Assembly: GCA_965203365.1 (NCBI GenBank)
Contig: OZ241878.1
Location: 930,001-994,000, forward strand
Reading direction: 5' to 3'
Length of the DNA: 64,000 bases
Source of the DNA: VYFG01 sp965203365
Lineage (GTDB): Bacteria > Pseudomonadota > Gammaproteobacteria > Arenicellales > Poriferihabitantaceae
The notes beneath the pieces were generated by a model. The model was not told where the DNA came from, searched no databases, and saw only the letters and a program-made list of their open reading frames with translations. Within the stretch, counting starts at the first letter, position 1, and every line of letters begins with the position of its first letter. Both the position numbers and the translations under genes were made by a program. Of the stretch, positions 43,215-52,318 are shown in pieces.

Positions 43215-45611
43215 TTAAGTGCGCAATTCAGCGGAGACCCCTTGTTTTAAAACCTTGACGATTTCAAGGATTATAGTGTCAATCTCACAAGAGGTAAGAT
43301 TACGGGATTCTGACTGAAATACCAAACTGAATGCGAGGTTTTTTTTGTTTTTTTCCACTCTTTCACCAATATAGTGGTCAAATAACTCAAGTGACTTGAG
43401 GTTGTGACCGGCGACTTTCCGAATCAAGGGCAACATTTCTGCCAACACGACCCCTCTGTCGACCACAACGGCCAAATCCCGCTGTACTGCAGGAAACCGA
43501 GAGAGGGGTCGAAATTTTGGCACTCGAGTCGCCGCCAAAACCAACAGATCGAGTTCGAAAACAACGGTAGACTGCTCAATGTTGAGGATTTTTTGCTTCA
43601 GCGGATTCAATTTGCCAATATAGCCAACCGGATGGTCTCCCAAGGAGACCCTAGCGGATTGTCCCGGATGTAACAACGGATGGTCTGCTACATCAAAAAC
43701 AAACTGCTGCACATTGCCGGTCAACTCTAGCAAAGCCAGTAAATCTCCTTTCAGATCAAAGAAATCCACGACTCTTGGATATTCATCCCAATGTCGGGGC
43801 ATGGCCGTGCCCGTCGCTAGGGCAGCAATTTTAAGGCATTCGCGCCGCTTGTGGTCCTGTCTCTCAAAAACATTGCCAGTTTCAAACAAACGCACACGGG
43901 ATTCTTGGCGATTGAGCACTCGATGCAGATTGGCCAACAACCCAGGAAGGAGGCTAATGCGCATTTCCGACATGGTTTCAGTCAGCGGATTCGAGAGACG
44001 GATACCCCGGTCGGATTCCAGAAGGTCATGTTGGACTTTAGGATCCACAAAGCTGTAATTAATGGCTTCATGAAATCCACGAGCCATCAAAACCTTCCGA
44101 ATACGCGACAAACTGACTGTGGTCTCCTGGCTGACGCCCTGCGACGCCATGGAAAGAGGCATCCGTGGCGGGATTTGCTCCAAGCCATGGCATCGGCCCA
44201 CCTCTTCCACCAAATCATGTTGGCCCGTAATATCGAATCGCCAGGAGGGAGGAGTCACTTTCCAGCCGGTCTGTACCGGAGAAACCCTCATTCCCAATCG
44301 TTTCAAAATACGCTGAATACGGGAGGCCGGCACACTGGTCCCAAGGGTTCGAGACACCGCCTCTTGGTCCAGCCGAATGGAAGTCCTGCGTGGCAGGTGC
44401 TTTGGTGACACAGCATGACAGGGTTTACCTATTTTTCCTTCAGATATCTCCAGGACCAATCGGGTGGCCATGGCCAGTGCCTCTCTTTGCCCCATGGGGT
44501 CCACGCCTCGTTCGAACCGATGCGAGGCATCTGTATTCATCCCCAGTCGACGTGCTTTTCCAAGTAGGTATTGTGGGGAGAAAAAAGCCGCTTCAAGAAA
44601 AATATTGGACGTGGTGTCAGAAATCGCGGTGCTGTCGCCTCCCATAATTCCGGCAAGCCCCACGACACGCTCATAGTCCGCAATCACCAAGTCATCCGCT
44701 TGCAAACGAATCATCGTGCCATCCAGCAGTGTCAGGGACTCCCCTTTTCTGGCAAGACGCACCACGATTCCGCCAGACAGTTTGTCCAAATCGTAGGCAT
44801 GCATAGGCTGACCGGTTTCCAGCATCACCAAATTAGTGATATCCACTATGGGATTGAGCGACCGAAGGCCAGCCCGGCGCAGCTTTTCTCGCATCCAGTC
44901 TGGAGTGCGGGCATACATATTGATGTCGCGGACAATGCGTCCGGCAAATCGGGCGCAGTGCGCTGGCGCGTTCAGGTGGATGGCGAGACCTTCCGACAGT
45001 CTGGTTCTAGGGGGGGTGTAGACCCGGTCAAGCCGACGGGATCCCGGCATGACCGCTACTTCCCTTGCAATGCCGCGAATGCTCAAACAGTCGCCACGGT
45101 TGGGAGTCAGTCCCAGTTTCAACACATGATCATCCAATGCCAAGTGGTCTGACAAAAGCATACCCGGACATGCATCGCGGTCCAGTTCCATCAAACCGGT
45201 GGACTGATCAGCCATCCCCAATTCCATCGCCGAACAGAGCATACCTTCGGATTCCACTCCCCGAATGACGGTCTTTTCTACTTTGTTTCCGTCGGGTAAA
45301 TACGCCCCCGCTCGGGCAACTGGAACAACTAGTCCGACTGAGGTATTGGCGGCACCGCACACCACATTCAGCAATCGCTTTCCACCAATCTGAAGCTGGC
45401 ACAGTTTCAATCGGTCTGCGTCCGGGTGCGGTGCGACTGTCTGAATGCATCCCACCAGCAATCGCCTACGATTGGACTGGGAAAGATCAAGGGGGGTAAC
45501 GGGTTCCAGAGTTTCCACTTCCAGTCCCGCTAGAGTGAGTTGTTCTGCCAGATCAACGCTGTTCAGACCCGGATCGACCCATTCCCTCAACCAATTTTCG
45601 TTGAATTGCAT
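43215..45611 (-). CDS. pheT: Phenylalanyl-tRNA synthetase beta subunit
   Basis: Tetramer partner of PheS carrying the editing site. N-terminal EMAP-like tRNA-binding domain ('VGCIQTVAPHPDADRLKLCQ'), B3/B4 editing domain, B5 and the C-terminal anticodon-binding FDX domain ('FPAVQRDLAVVVDRGV' region). 798 aa, normal. 48 bp after pheS. Confidence 0.97.
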   Translation of the reverse strand: MQFNENWLREWVDPGLNSVDLAEQLTLAGLEVETLEPVTPLDLSQSNRRRLLVGCIQTVAPHPDADRLKLCQLQIGGKRLLNVVCGAANTSVGLVVPVARAGAYLPDGNKVEKTVIRGVESEGMLCSAMELGMADQSTGLMELDRDACPGMLLSDHLALDDHVLKLGLTPNRGDCLSIRGIAREVAVMPGSRRLDRVYTPPRTRLSEGLAIHLNAPAHCARFAGRIVRDINMYARTPDWMREKLRRAGLRSLNPIVDITNLVMLETGQPMHAYDLDKLSGGIVVRLARKGESLTLLDGTMIRLQADDLVIADYERVVGLAGIMGGDSTAISDTTSNIFLEAAFFSPQYLLGKARRLGMNTDASHRFERGVDPMGQREALAMATRLVLEISEGKIGKPCHAVSPKHLPRRTSIRLDQEAVSRTLGTSVPASRIQRILKRLGMRVSPVQTGWKVTPPSWRFDITGQHDLVEEVGRCHGLEQIPPRMPLSMASQGVSQETTVSLSRIRKVLMARGFHEAINYSFVDPKVQHDLLESDRGIRLSNPLTETMSEMRISLLPGLLANLHRVLNRQESRVRLFETGNVFERQDHKRRECLKIAALATGTAMPRHWDEYPRVVDFFDLKGDLLALLELTGNVQQFVFDVADHPLLHPGQSARVSLGDHPVGYIGKLNPLKQKILNIEQSTVVFELDLLVLAATRVPKFRPLSRFPAVQRDLAVVVDRGVVLAEMLPLIRKVAGHNLKSLELFDHYIGERVEKNKKNLAFSLVFQSESRNLTSCEIDTIILEIVKVLKQGVSAELRT

Positions 45612-45658
45612 ATCTACCCGGGTTTACGATTGTCCATCATGAGGCGGTATGCCCTCGG

Positions 45659-46684
45659 CTAGAACTGGCGCAGAAAATCCAGGTCGTTTTCAAAATACAA
45701 GCGCAGGTCATTGACACCATAGCGCAACATGGACAGCCGCTCCACGCCCATACCGAATGCAAAGCCGGAGTAGCGCCGAGTATCCACTCCCCCATGTTTT
45801 AACACTGCGGGATGCACCATACCACTACCGAGCACTTCAATCCATCCTGTCTGACTGCATACACGGCAACCTTTTCCCTCGCAAAACACACAGGCAATGT
45901 CGACTTCGGCCGACGGTTCCGTGAATGGAAAGTACGAGGGACGGAATCGCACGTCCAAGCCTTTCTCAAAATACTCGTGTACAAAGTGGATCAAAATGCC
46001 TTTAAGGTCGGCAAATGTGATATCGGTATCAATTGCCAGCCCTTCCACCTGATGGAACATTGGGGTATGGGTCATATCCGAATCACATCGATAGACCTTT
46101 CCAGGCGCAATGACCCGAATAGGTGGGGCATGCTGATGCATATAGCGGATCTGAACCGGAGAGGTATGTGTGCGAAGTACTGTGTGAGAATCCACATAAA
46201 ACGTGTCATGCATCGCACGAGCGGGGTGATCCGCCGGCATGTTCAGGGCCTCGAAATTATAGTAGTCCTCCTCAATCTCCGGTCCGGTGGCCACATCAAA
46301 GCCGAGTTTGGAAAAAATATCTTCCATTCGATCCAAAGTGCGGGAGATCAGATGCATGGTCCCTTCCCGATGCCCCCGGGCGGGTTGGGTCACATCAATG
46401 CACTCGGATTCCAGTTGGAGTTTGATCGTCTCGATTTCCAGAAACTTTTTTCGCCCTTCCAGAGTAGATTGAATTCGATCTTTCAGTTCATTCACCACCC
46501 GACCGAATGCCTTGCGTTCTTCACCCACGAAAGAAGCGATGGATTTGAGCCCGATGGTAATTGCCCCTTTCTTGCCAAGATACCGCAGCCTGATCGCTTC
46601 TAGATCCCTGATGGTGTCTGCCTGGGAGATCTGATCCAGCGCATCATCTGCCAACTGGCGGAGTGTCAAAATTTGTTCGTTCAC
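45659..46684 (-). CDS. pheS: Phenylalanyl-tRNA synthetase alpha subunit
   Basis: Catalytic class II subunit. N-terminal coiled coil (about 1-90), then motif 2 'HQVEGLAIDTDITFADLKG', motif 3 'GFAFGMGVERLSMLRYG'. 341 aa. The start is a GTG at 46684. The 163-bp gap to rplT has no Phe-rich leader peptide, unlike the pheM attenuator of enterobacteria. Confidence 0.97.
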   Translation of the reverse strand: MNEQILTLRQLADDALDQISQADTIRDLEAIRLRYLGKKGAITIGLKSIASFVGEERKAFGRVVNELKDRIQSTLEGRKKFLEIETIKLQLESECIDVTQPARGHREGTMHLISRTLDRMEDIFSKLGFDVATGPEIEEDYYNFEALNMPADHPARAMHDTFYVDSHTVLRTHTSPVQIRYMHQHAPPIRVIAPGKVYRCDSDMTHTPMFHQVEGLAIDTDITFADLKGILIHFVHEYFEKGLDVRFRPSYFPFTEPSAEVDIACVFCEGKGCRVCSQTGWIEVLGSGMVHPAVLKHGGVDTRRYSGFAFGMGVERLSMLRYGVNDLRLYFENDLDFLRQF

Positions 46685-46847
46685 GAATCTCTGCCGAATC
46701 GCCTGACTCGGGATGAGGAATCCTATCTAAAGTTCATCAAGGTGGACGGAACCGACAACTAACTGCCACTTCGGAAAGAGATCCGTGATGCAGTTCAGGC
46801 TCATTTCGCGACTGATGACCCCCGACAATGTCTGATCACCCTGTACT

Positions 46848-47207
46848 TTAGTGGAGCAAGGCCGCCTTGGCTTTTTCCGTCAAAGCGGCAAATGCGGACT
46901 TGTCGTGGACCGCCAAGTCTGCCAGCACCTTGCGATCCAGGTCGATCTGCGCCCGTTTGAGACCATCCATCATGCGGCTGTAGCTAAGACCGTTCTCCCG
47001 TGCGCCCGCATTGATGCGTGTAATCCACAATGCGCGAAATTGACGTTTTCGTTGCCTGCGGTCACGGTAGGCATATTGCCCAGCCTTATCAACAGCTTGT
47101 TTGGAAGTTTTGAATGACTTGCTGCGGGCACCACGATAACCCTTCGCCTGTTTCAGAATCTTGCGATGACGCGCTTTGGATTGCACCCCACGTTTTGCTC
47201 TTGGCAT
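46848..47207 (-). CDS. rplT: 50S ribosomal protein L20
   Basis: Early-assembly ribosomal protein and, in enterobacteria, translational repressor of its own operon. 'MPRAKRGVQSKARHRKILK' start and 'FRALWITRINAGARENGLSY' are typical. 119 aa. GGGAG precedes the ATG, 13 bp after rpmI. Confidence 0.98.
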   Translation of the reverse strand: MPRAKRGVQSKARHRKILKQAKGYRGARSKSFKTSKQAVDKAGQYAYRDRRQRKRQFRALWITRINAGARENGLSYSRMMDGLKRAQIDLDRKVLADLAVHDKSAFAALTEKAKAALLH

Positions 47208-47220
47208 GGTGGTACTCCCT

Positions 47221-47418
47221 TTAGCAGTAAGGCAATAGCTGTCTCACGGCAGACTGATCCGATGTGTGGATCAGTTCAGCGCCACGAAGATGGCGTTTTC
47301 GCTTAGAAGATTTCTTGGTCAGTATATGACGCATATGCGACTGTGACCGCTTGAATCTACCCGAGGAAGTTCGTGTGAAGCGCTTGGCCGCCCCCCGATT
47401 GGTTTTCATTTTCGGCAT
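47221..47418 (-). CDS. rpmI: 50S ribosomal protein L35
   Basis: Small basic ribosomal protein; 'MPKMKTNRGAAKRFTRTSSG' at the N-terminus fixes the start at 47418 rather than the upstream ATG at 47454. 65 aa. The 229-bp leader to infC is longer than usual and may hold regulatory structure, but I could not define one. Confidence 0.96.
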   Translation of the reverse strand: MPKMKTNRGAAKRFTRTSSGRFKRSQSHMRHILTKKSSKRKRHLRGAELIHTSDQSAVRQLLPYC

Positions 47419-47610
47419 TTCATTTCCAGGATTTGATCGCGTCCTTGGACGCATGATAATAATTTACGACAAAGGCAGTTCTGGATATGGACTGCACTTC
47501 CTCGACTGTCCAGCCCGACTCCCATTCTGATGCATTGACCCGAACCGGTACCGACTGAATTTACACCAAATTCAATCGCAAAAGTCCGTCTGTCGGCACC
47601 ACAGGCCCCA

Positions 47611-47670
47611 CCGCGAGTTAATGTCGCCGCGGCCCCATCACCGCGAGTTAATGTCGCCGCGGCCCCATCA
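47611..47670. repeat. Perfect 30-bp tandem duplication across the infC stop codon
   Basis: The 30-base unit beginning CCGCGAGTTAATGTCGCCGC occurs twice head to tail (47611-47640 and 47641-47670) with no mismatch. One copy holds the infC TAA (tta on the + strand at 47648-47650) and last codons; the other lies in the 3' untranslated part. Confidence 0.97.
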
Positions 47671-48166
47671 CCATCACCATCTGACGACCTTCCAAAGCGG
47701 GAGAATTTTCCACGACGGCGACATCTTCAAGGTCCCTTTCGACCTGCTGCAACATCTCCAGTCCCAGTTCTTTGTGTGCCATTTCCCGCCCACGGAACCT
47801 CATCGTCACCTTGGCCTTGTTCCCCGCCTCCAGAAAACCTTTCAGTTTTTTGAGTTTGACCGCATAGTCGCTGGTTCCCGTAGCAGGACGAAACTTGATT
47901 TCCTTGACAGTAATCTGTTTCTGCTTTTTCCTTGCCTCATGACGCTGCTTGCTCTCCTTGTAGCGAAACTTGCCATAATCCAGTATTTTGCATACGGGTG
48001 GGTCGGCATTGGGAGAAATCTCCACCAAATCCAGTCCCTCGCTTTCCGCCAGATGATGAGCTTCCCGCAAGGGAATCACGCCAATTTGAGAGCCGTCTGA
48101 ACCAATGACCCGGACCGGGTCACTGTCTACCTGCTCATTGATGCGGTGTTGCTTTTCTTTAGCGAT
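47648..48166 (-). CDS. infC: Translation initiation factor IF-3, with a probable AUC start codon
   Basis: IF-3 blocks subunit joining and checks start codons. The C-domain ('VEISPNADPPVCKILDYGKF', 'MRFRGREMAHKELG') is clear. Starting at GTG 48079 would cut off the N-domain; continuing upstream in frame gives 'RINEQVDSDPVRVIGSDGSQ', the expected IF-3 N-domain start. Above it the only codon of initiator type before a stop (TAA at 48175-48173) is ATC at 48166-48164, with GAGGT 8 bases upstream. infC is known for AUU, AUA or AUC starts used in self-regulation, so I annotate 172 aa from AUC. It ends inside a tandem repeat. Confidence 0.9.
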   Translation of the reverse strand: MAKEKQHRINEQVDSDPVRVIGSDGSQIGVIPLREAHHLAESEGLDLVEISPNADPPVCKILDYGKFRYKESKQRHEARKKQKQITVKEIKFRPATGTSDYAVKLKKLKGFLEAGNKAKVTMRFRGREMAHKELGLEMLQQVERDLEDVAVVENSPALEGRQMVMVMGPRRH

Positions 48167-48171
48167 AGCAG

Positions 48172-48179
48172 ATTACCTC
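48172..48179 (-). promoter_or_regulatory. Ribosome-binding site fixing the infC AUC start
   Basis: CGAGGTAA on the minus strand, with GAGGT about 8 bases from the ATC at 48166. It supports initiation at AUC rather than at the internal GTG at 48079, which has no such site. Confidence 0.6.
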
Positions 48180-48312
48180 GTTTTCTTATCATCTTGCCGG
48201 CCCCATATCAAACGCATTGGAAATGAAAGCCAAAACCGGGTTGTCGAAAATGTTGTCAAGGCACGAACGGGAACCGATTTATGCCAAACAGAGTGGGCCG
48301 AAGTCAACAGGG

Positions 48313-50214
48313 TCAGCTCTGATTCCGCGAAAGCAACTGCATGACACCTTCTGGCGTCATACTACCAAGGTCACTTCCGTCCCTTGCACGAACCGCCACC
48401 TGACCACTTTCAGCTTCCCGCCCTCCCACAACAAGTAAGTAAGGAATACCTTGCAATGTATGCTCCCGGATTTTAAAACCGATTTTCTCGTTTCTCAAGT
48501 CAGATATCACCCTGAATTTCTGTTTTTTCAGGATTTCTTCCAGTTCCCTCGCATAATCTGCCTGACCATCCGTGATATTCATCAATACCGCCTGAACAGG
48601 GGCCAGCCATACCGGGAAACGACCCTCATGATGCTCGATCAACATGCCGATAAAGCGTTCGAAAGAGCCCAGAATGGCTCGATGCAACATGACCGGTACC
48701 TGACGTGAGCCATCTTCTGCCACGTACTGTGCGCCAAGGCGGTCCGGCATAGAGAAGTCAACCTGCATGGTACCACACTGCCATATTCTCCCGATACTGT
48801 CACGTAATGAAAATTCGATTTTGGGACCATAGAATGCTCCTTCCCCGGGCAGGGTCTCCCAGACCAATCCTTTGGCATCCATCGCTTTAGCCAATGCCTC
48901 CTCAGCCCGGTCCCAATCCTGGTCAGTACCAACACGATTTTTTGGGCGGGTGGAAAGACGATAAATCACATCTCGGAACCCGAATGCTTCATAGACGTCA
49001 TGAAGGAAGTCAATGAAATCGGTCACTTCACTTTGCACCTGTTCTTCGGTACAGAAAATGTGGGCATCGTCTTGTACAAAGGCTCTGACCCGCATCAGGC
49101 CATGAAGAGCTCCGGAAAGCTCGTTTCGGTGGCAGGAGCCGAATTCAGCAAATCGGAGAGGTAGGTCCCGGTAGCTTTTCAGCCCTTGGTTGAAAATCTG
49201 CACATGACAAGGGCAGTTCATTGGCTTAAGAGCGAAATTCCGACCCTCAGATGCCACTGAAAACATATCATCACTGAACTTGTCCGCATGACCGGAGCGT
49301 TCCCAGAGTGTGTAATCGACTACTTGGGGAGTTTTTACCTCCCGGTATCCACGCCGACTCTGCTCTTTGCGCATATACTGCTCCAAAACCTGGTATAGGG
49401 CCCATCCACGCTCATGCCAGAACACCATCCCTGGGGCTTCTTCCTGCAGATGAAACAGCCCGAACTGTTTCCCAAGTCGTCGATGATCACGCTTTTCTGC
49501 TTCTTCCAACTGTTTCAGATAGGCTTTGAGCGCTTTGATATCCGACCAGGCAGTTCCATAGATCCTCTGTAGCATCTTGTTGGCTGGGTTCCCCCTCCAA
49601 TAGGCACCAGACACACGCATCAACTTGAAATGACGGCAAAATCCCATGTTCGGCACATGGGGGCCACGACACATGTCAATATATTCCTGGTGGTGGTACA
49701 GGCCCAGTTGATTGTCGTGCGCGATGTCTTTTTCCAAAATCTCTAGTTTGTACGGTTCATCTCGTTGGGCAAATACTGTGTGAGCGTTCTGCCAAGAGAC
49801 TTTTTCCTTGACTACTTCATATTTGGACTCGGCAAGTTCTTTCATCCGTTGCTCTAAGCGCTCAAGATCATCCTCAGTGATCCGATGGTCCAGATCCACA
49901 TCATAATAGAAGCCATTTTCGATGATCGGTCCGATGGCCATGCGACTTTCCGGCCACAGTTGCTTGATGGCGTGACCGAGAAGATGTGCGCAGGAGTGGC
50001 GAATAATATCCAGACCGTCTTGATCACGAGAGGTGATGATCGTCACGCTGGCATCGTCTATGATCGGGTCGACAGTGTCCATCAGGACTCCATCGACCTT
50101 GCCCGCCACGGCTGCCGCCGCGATGCCGGGACCAATATCGGTTGCGATAGCGGCAATAGTGGTTGTCTGATCGTAACTCCGAATGGAGCCATCGGGAAGC
50201 GTGATTTGGGGCAT
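48313..50214 (-). CDS. thrS: Threonyl-tRNA synthetase
   Basis: Class II synthetase. TGS domain ('MPQITLPDGSIRSYD', residues 1-60), editing domain with 'HSCAHLLGHAIKQL', catalytic core with 'MNCPCHVQIF' (zinc Cys) and motif 3 'HRAILGSFERFIGML', then anticodon-binding domain. The frame reaches 50373 but the family start is the ATG at 50214; 633 aa. First gene of the thrS-infC-rpmI-rplT cluster. Confidence 0.97.
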   Translation of the reverse strand: MPQITLPDGSIRSYDQTTTIAAIATDIGPGIAAAAVAGKVDGVLMDTVDPIIDDASVTIITSRDQDGLDIIRHSCAHLLGHAIKQLWPESRMAIGPIIENGFYYDVDLDHRITEDDLERLEQRMKELAESKYEVVKEKVSWQNAHTVFAQRDEPYKLEILEKDIAHDNQLGLYHHQEYIDMCRGPHVPNMGFCRHFKLMRVSGAYWRGNPANKMLQRIYGTAWSDIKALKAYLKQLEEAEKRDHRRLGKQFGLFHLQEEAPGMVFWHERGWALYQVLEQYMRKEQSRRGYREVKTPQVVDYTLWERSGHADKFSDDMFSVASEGRNFALKPMNCPCHVQIFNQGLKSYRDLPLRFAEFGSCHRNELSGALHGLMRVRAFVQDDAHIFCTEEQVQSEVTDFIDFLHDVYEAFGFRDVIYRLSTRPKNRVGTDQDWDRAEEALAKAMDAKGLVWETLPGEGAFYGPKIEFSLRDSIGRIWQCGTMQVDFSMPDRLGAQYVAEDGSRQVPVMLHRAILGSFERFIGMLIEHHEGRFPVWLAPVQAVLMNITDGQADYARELEEILKKQKFRVISDLRNEKIGFKIREHTLQGIPYLLVVGGREAESGQVAVRARDGSDLGSMTPEGVMQLLSRNQS

Positions 50215-50346
50215 ATGACTCGGCACTGAAAATAAGTGACACCCAGTGACTAAAAAACCAATGTAACCATTGACATGCCCGAAAAAATTCAGGTAGTGGG
50301 TGATCAGAGTACCCAGATTCCCGATGGGATGCTCGTGACAAAAAAT

Positions 50347-50423
50347 TGGTAGGCGCGATTGGATTCGAACCAACGACCCCTACCATGTCAAGGTAGTGCT
50401 CTAACCAACTGAGCTACGCGCCT
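50347..50423 (-). tRNA. tRNA-Val (anticodon GAC)
   Basis: Minus-strand cloverleaf: acceptor AGGCGCG/CGCGCCT, anticodon stem CTACC/GGTAG with loop TTGACAT, T-loop GTTCGAA, encoded CCA. 77 bases. Upstream of thrS. Confidence 0.97.
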
Positions 50424-50436
50424 GTGCAGGTAGCGG

Positions 50437-50465
50437 AGTCTACACAGACCCATACGAGAAAACAA
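50437..50465 (-). promoter_or_regulatory. Candidate promoter of tRNA-Val
   Basis: Minus strand TTGTTT (50465-50460), 17-bp spacer, TAGACT (50442-50437); predicted start near 50430, 7 bases before the mature tRNA. Confidence 0.45.
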
Positions 50466-50970
50466 TCATCATATGGAATACACAGCAACCCTCGCTAACC
50501 TGAACAAGTCTATGAAACCGGGCGGTTCGAGCCGGTGGAGAACATGGTTACGTCTACATGTTTGCCCAAGATTGATTCAGATGTCGGGGACTCTCATTCA
50601 TCTCCCGGGATTCCCTGGTGCACTCGCTCCTGAAACGGTCCTGACCCGTCGCCCTAGCTTGCTGACACTCGTCAAAACGCTTTTCGCGCCCGAACTGTCC
50701 AGTCCATACCCGTCTCCTGCGTTCCCTTGATGACCGGATGAATGTCATGGAGGTATTCTGGCTGAAGGGTCCGTCGTGCTCGACTTCGATCGGTCGTTTC
50801 GCGGCGACCCATGGCAACTGGTCACCGCATCTGGGGGCACCATCAGGCCGGTTGTTCGGAGTCAAGATGATGTCCAGCAACAGCGGCCGAGGCCAACCCC
50901 TAGACCCGCTCGGTCGACAGCACCGGCCTGACTTCGTCCTCACCGACGAAAGGGATGCCTACCGGACCCA

Positions 50971-51276
50971 TCAATCCGGAGGGTTCAAGGTGCTGGCAAA
51001 CCCTCTGTTCGCAGACTTTTCATCCGAAAACGGTCTGCCGAAGCTGGTTCTTCCAGATTGGATGCCAGACCCTGCTCAAATCCGGATTCGCCAGACTCTC
51101 AGTGCACCGGACCTCCTGCGGGGGATGCGTAACGGTTTCGACCGCGTTGAGGCCCCCTCGCCCGCCGAGGTCTGGACCGGACGGACTACCGGAGGTCGGC
51201 CTGGGCGATGTCCGGCCTAAAGTCCCCGTCGCGGCCGGACTTCGAACAGGACGCACGGGACGAGGACCCGGTCTGT
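50971..51276. repeat. Repeat blocks shared with the 23.4-kb remnant
   Basis: Block A (50971-51152, starting TCAATCCGG and ending GGTTTCGACCGCGTTGAGG) is a direct-repeat relative of 23366-23548. Block B (51220-51276, CCCCGTCGCGGCCGGACTTC...) matches about 23638-23581 in the opposite orientation. The two blocks have therefore been inverted relative to each other between the copies. Confidence 0.75.
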
Positions 51277-52274
51277 GGGGGCCGTGCGCCATCGAAGACG
51301 GCCCGGGAGAACCCAGATCGGGGCGCCTCCACCAGACGATCCCAGCGCCGGTCGATGGACCTGTCCGGGGGGCATAAGACGAATCATGGCCGCCAGAAAT
51401 GGTCCGCCCCCCGATTTCAACGCCCGATCATAACCGGCCGGATAAGAGAATAGCCCTGCTAGGTCGGCAAGAACCGGTTGTGTCATGCGCGGTTGCTTGT
51501 TATATTTAGCGGGTCGTTTCATCCCATCCGGGAATTTCCCGGGTAGAATTACGATGGAAAGATGTTTTCGGCATTCGTATTTGAGAGTCTCAGCGATTGA
51601 TTCTTGTGGAAATGCGATTGCTAGGAAATGGGCCGAGAACGCCCATGAATTGAACAGCCCCAGATAGTTAAAGTATCAGGACCGGTTGATTACATGGCCC
51701 AGAATATCGGAAAAGACCCTTATTCGACGGAATATTTTAGTGAACTACGTACTGTCGCATCACTGATCCAGGCCATACATTTGAAGAATGAAGTATTCCA
51801 CCTTGTTGCTGACACTGATCGATGATCTTAAAGTCTGATTCATCAGTAACAATGATGCGAAGGGAAAGAATCAAACGCAACCGTGATAGTTGCATCCAGC
51901 GTTGAGTAGTCGAGACTTCACTGATTTAGCGTTTGTTGTCACTGTAGACCCCCATAGATTTGGATTTGGCACCCTAACCTACCATGCGATCCGATGGGAA
52001 AATTTATCATACCGACTTGGATGCGGATTTAAGTCTGCCCTTGCACTCCAAGATCTGGAGAGCAGAGGTCGTAGGTGGCGCTAGTTTTACGTCTGACACT
52101 AGACTATTTCTCACGCCCCCCTTCATTCTCACCTGATATCTCGCCCCTGCATGGAAAGGGCAACCGGAGTGCGCCGTTGGCAGCACCCGTTCTGGAGCAT
52201 TCTTTATTCTTGCGTTCTCGTAACTGATCTGCCGAATATCGGCTTGGCCGACCATGTCTGCAGATTACTTTTTT

Positions 52275-52297
52275 ATTGCATATCAGTTATATGCAAT
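52275..52297. promoter_or_regulatory. Perfect dyad in the rne leader/promoter
   Basis: ATTGCATAT-CAGTT-ATATGCAAT: 9-bp perfect arms, 5-base spacer, 21 bp before the rne ATG. It could be an operator, or an RNA hairpin. A TTGCAT (52276-52281)/TATTAC (52298-52303) pair with a 16-bp spacer overlaps it and may be the promoter. Confidence 0.5.
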
Positions 52298-52318
52298 TAT
52301 TACTTGGTAAGTTATTTT

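Larger units (their letters stand above)
50466..52318. other. 1.85-kb gene-free region between tRNA-Val and rne
   Basis: The left 1 kb (to about 51470) is GC-rich like the IS30-like remnants and contains the repeat blocks listed separately. It has long open frames on both strands without family resemblance, as expected in decayed GC-rich DNA. The right part (51480-52270) is closer to the window average; no gene, tRNA or known RNA is visible. The last 60 bp hold the rne promoter/leader. Confidence 0.5.

Noticed and set aside
45812..46603. 263-codon open frame opposite pheS
   Set aside because: Fully antisense to a well-supported synthetase gene; its composition is what the complement of pheS gives.
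46685..46847. pheM-like leader peptide before pheS
   Set aside because: The only short frame has one Phe and no attenuator hairpin.
50738..51220. 160-codon + strand frame in the GC-rich repeat region
   Set aside because: No family resemblance; the matching block at 23.4 kb does not keep the same frame, so it is more likely decayed DNA than a gene.
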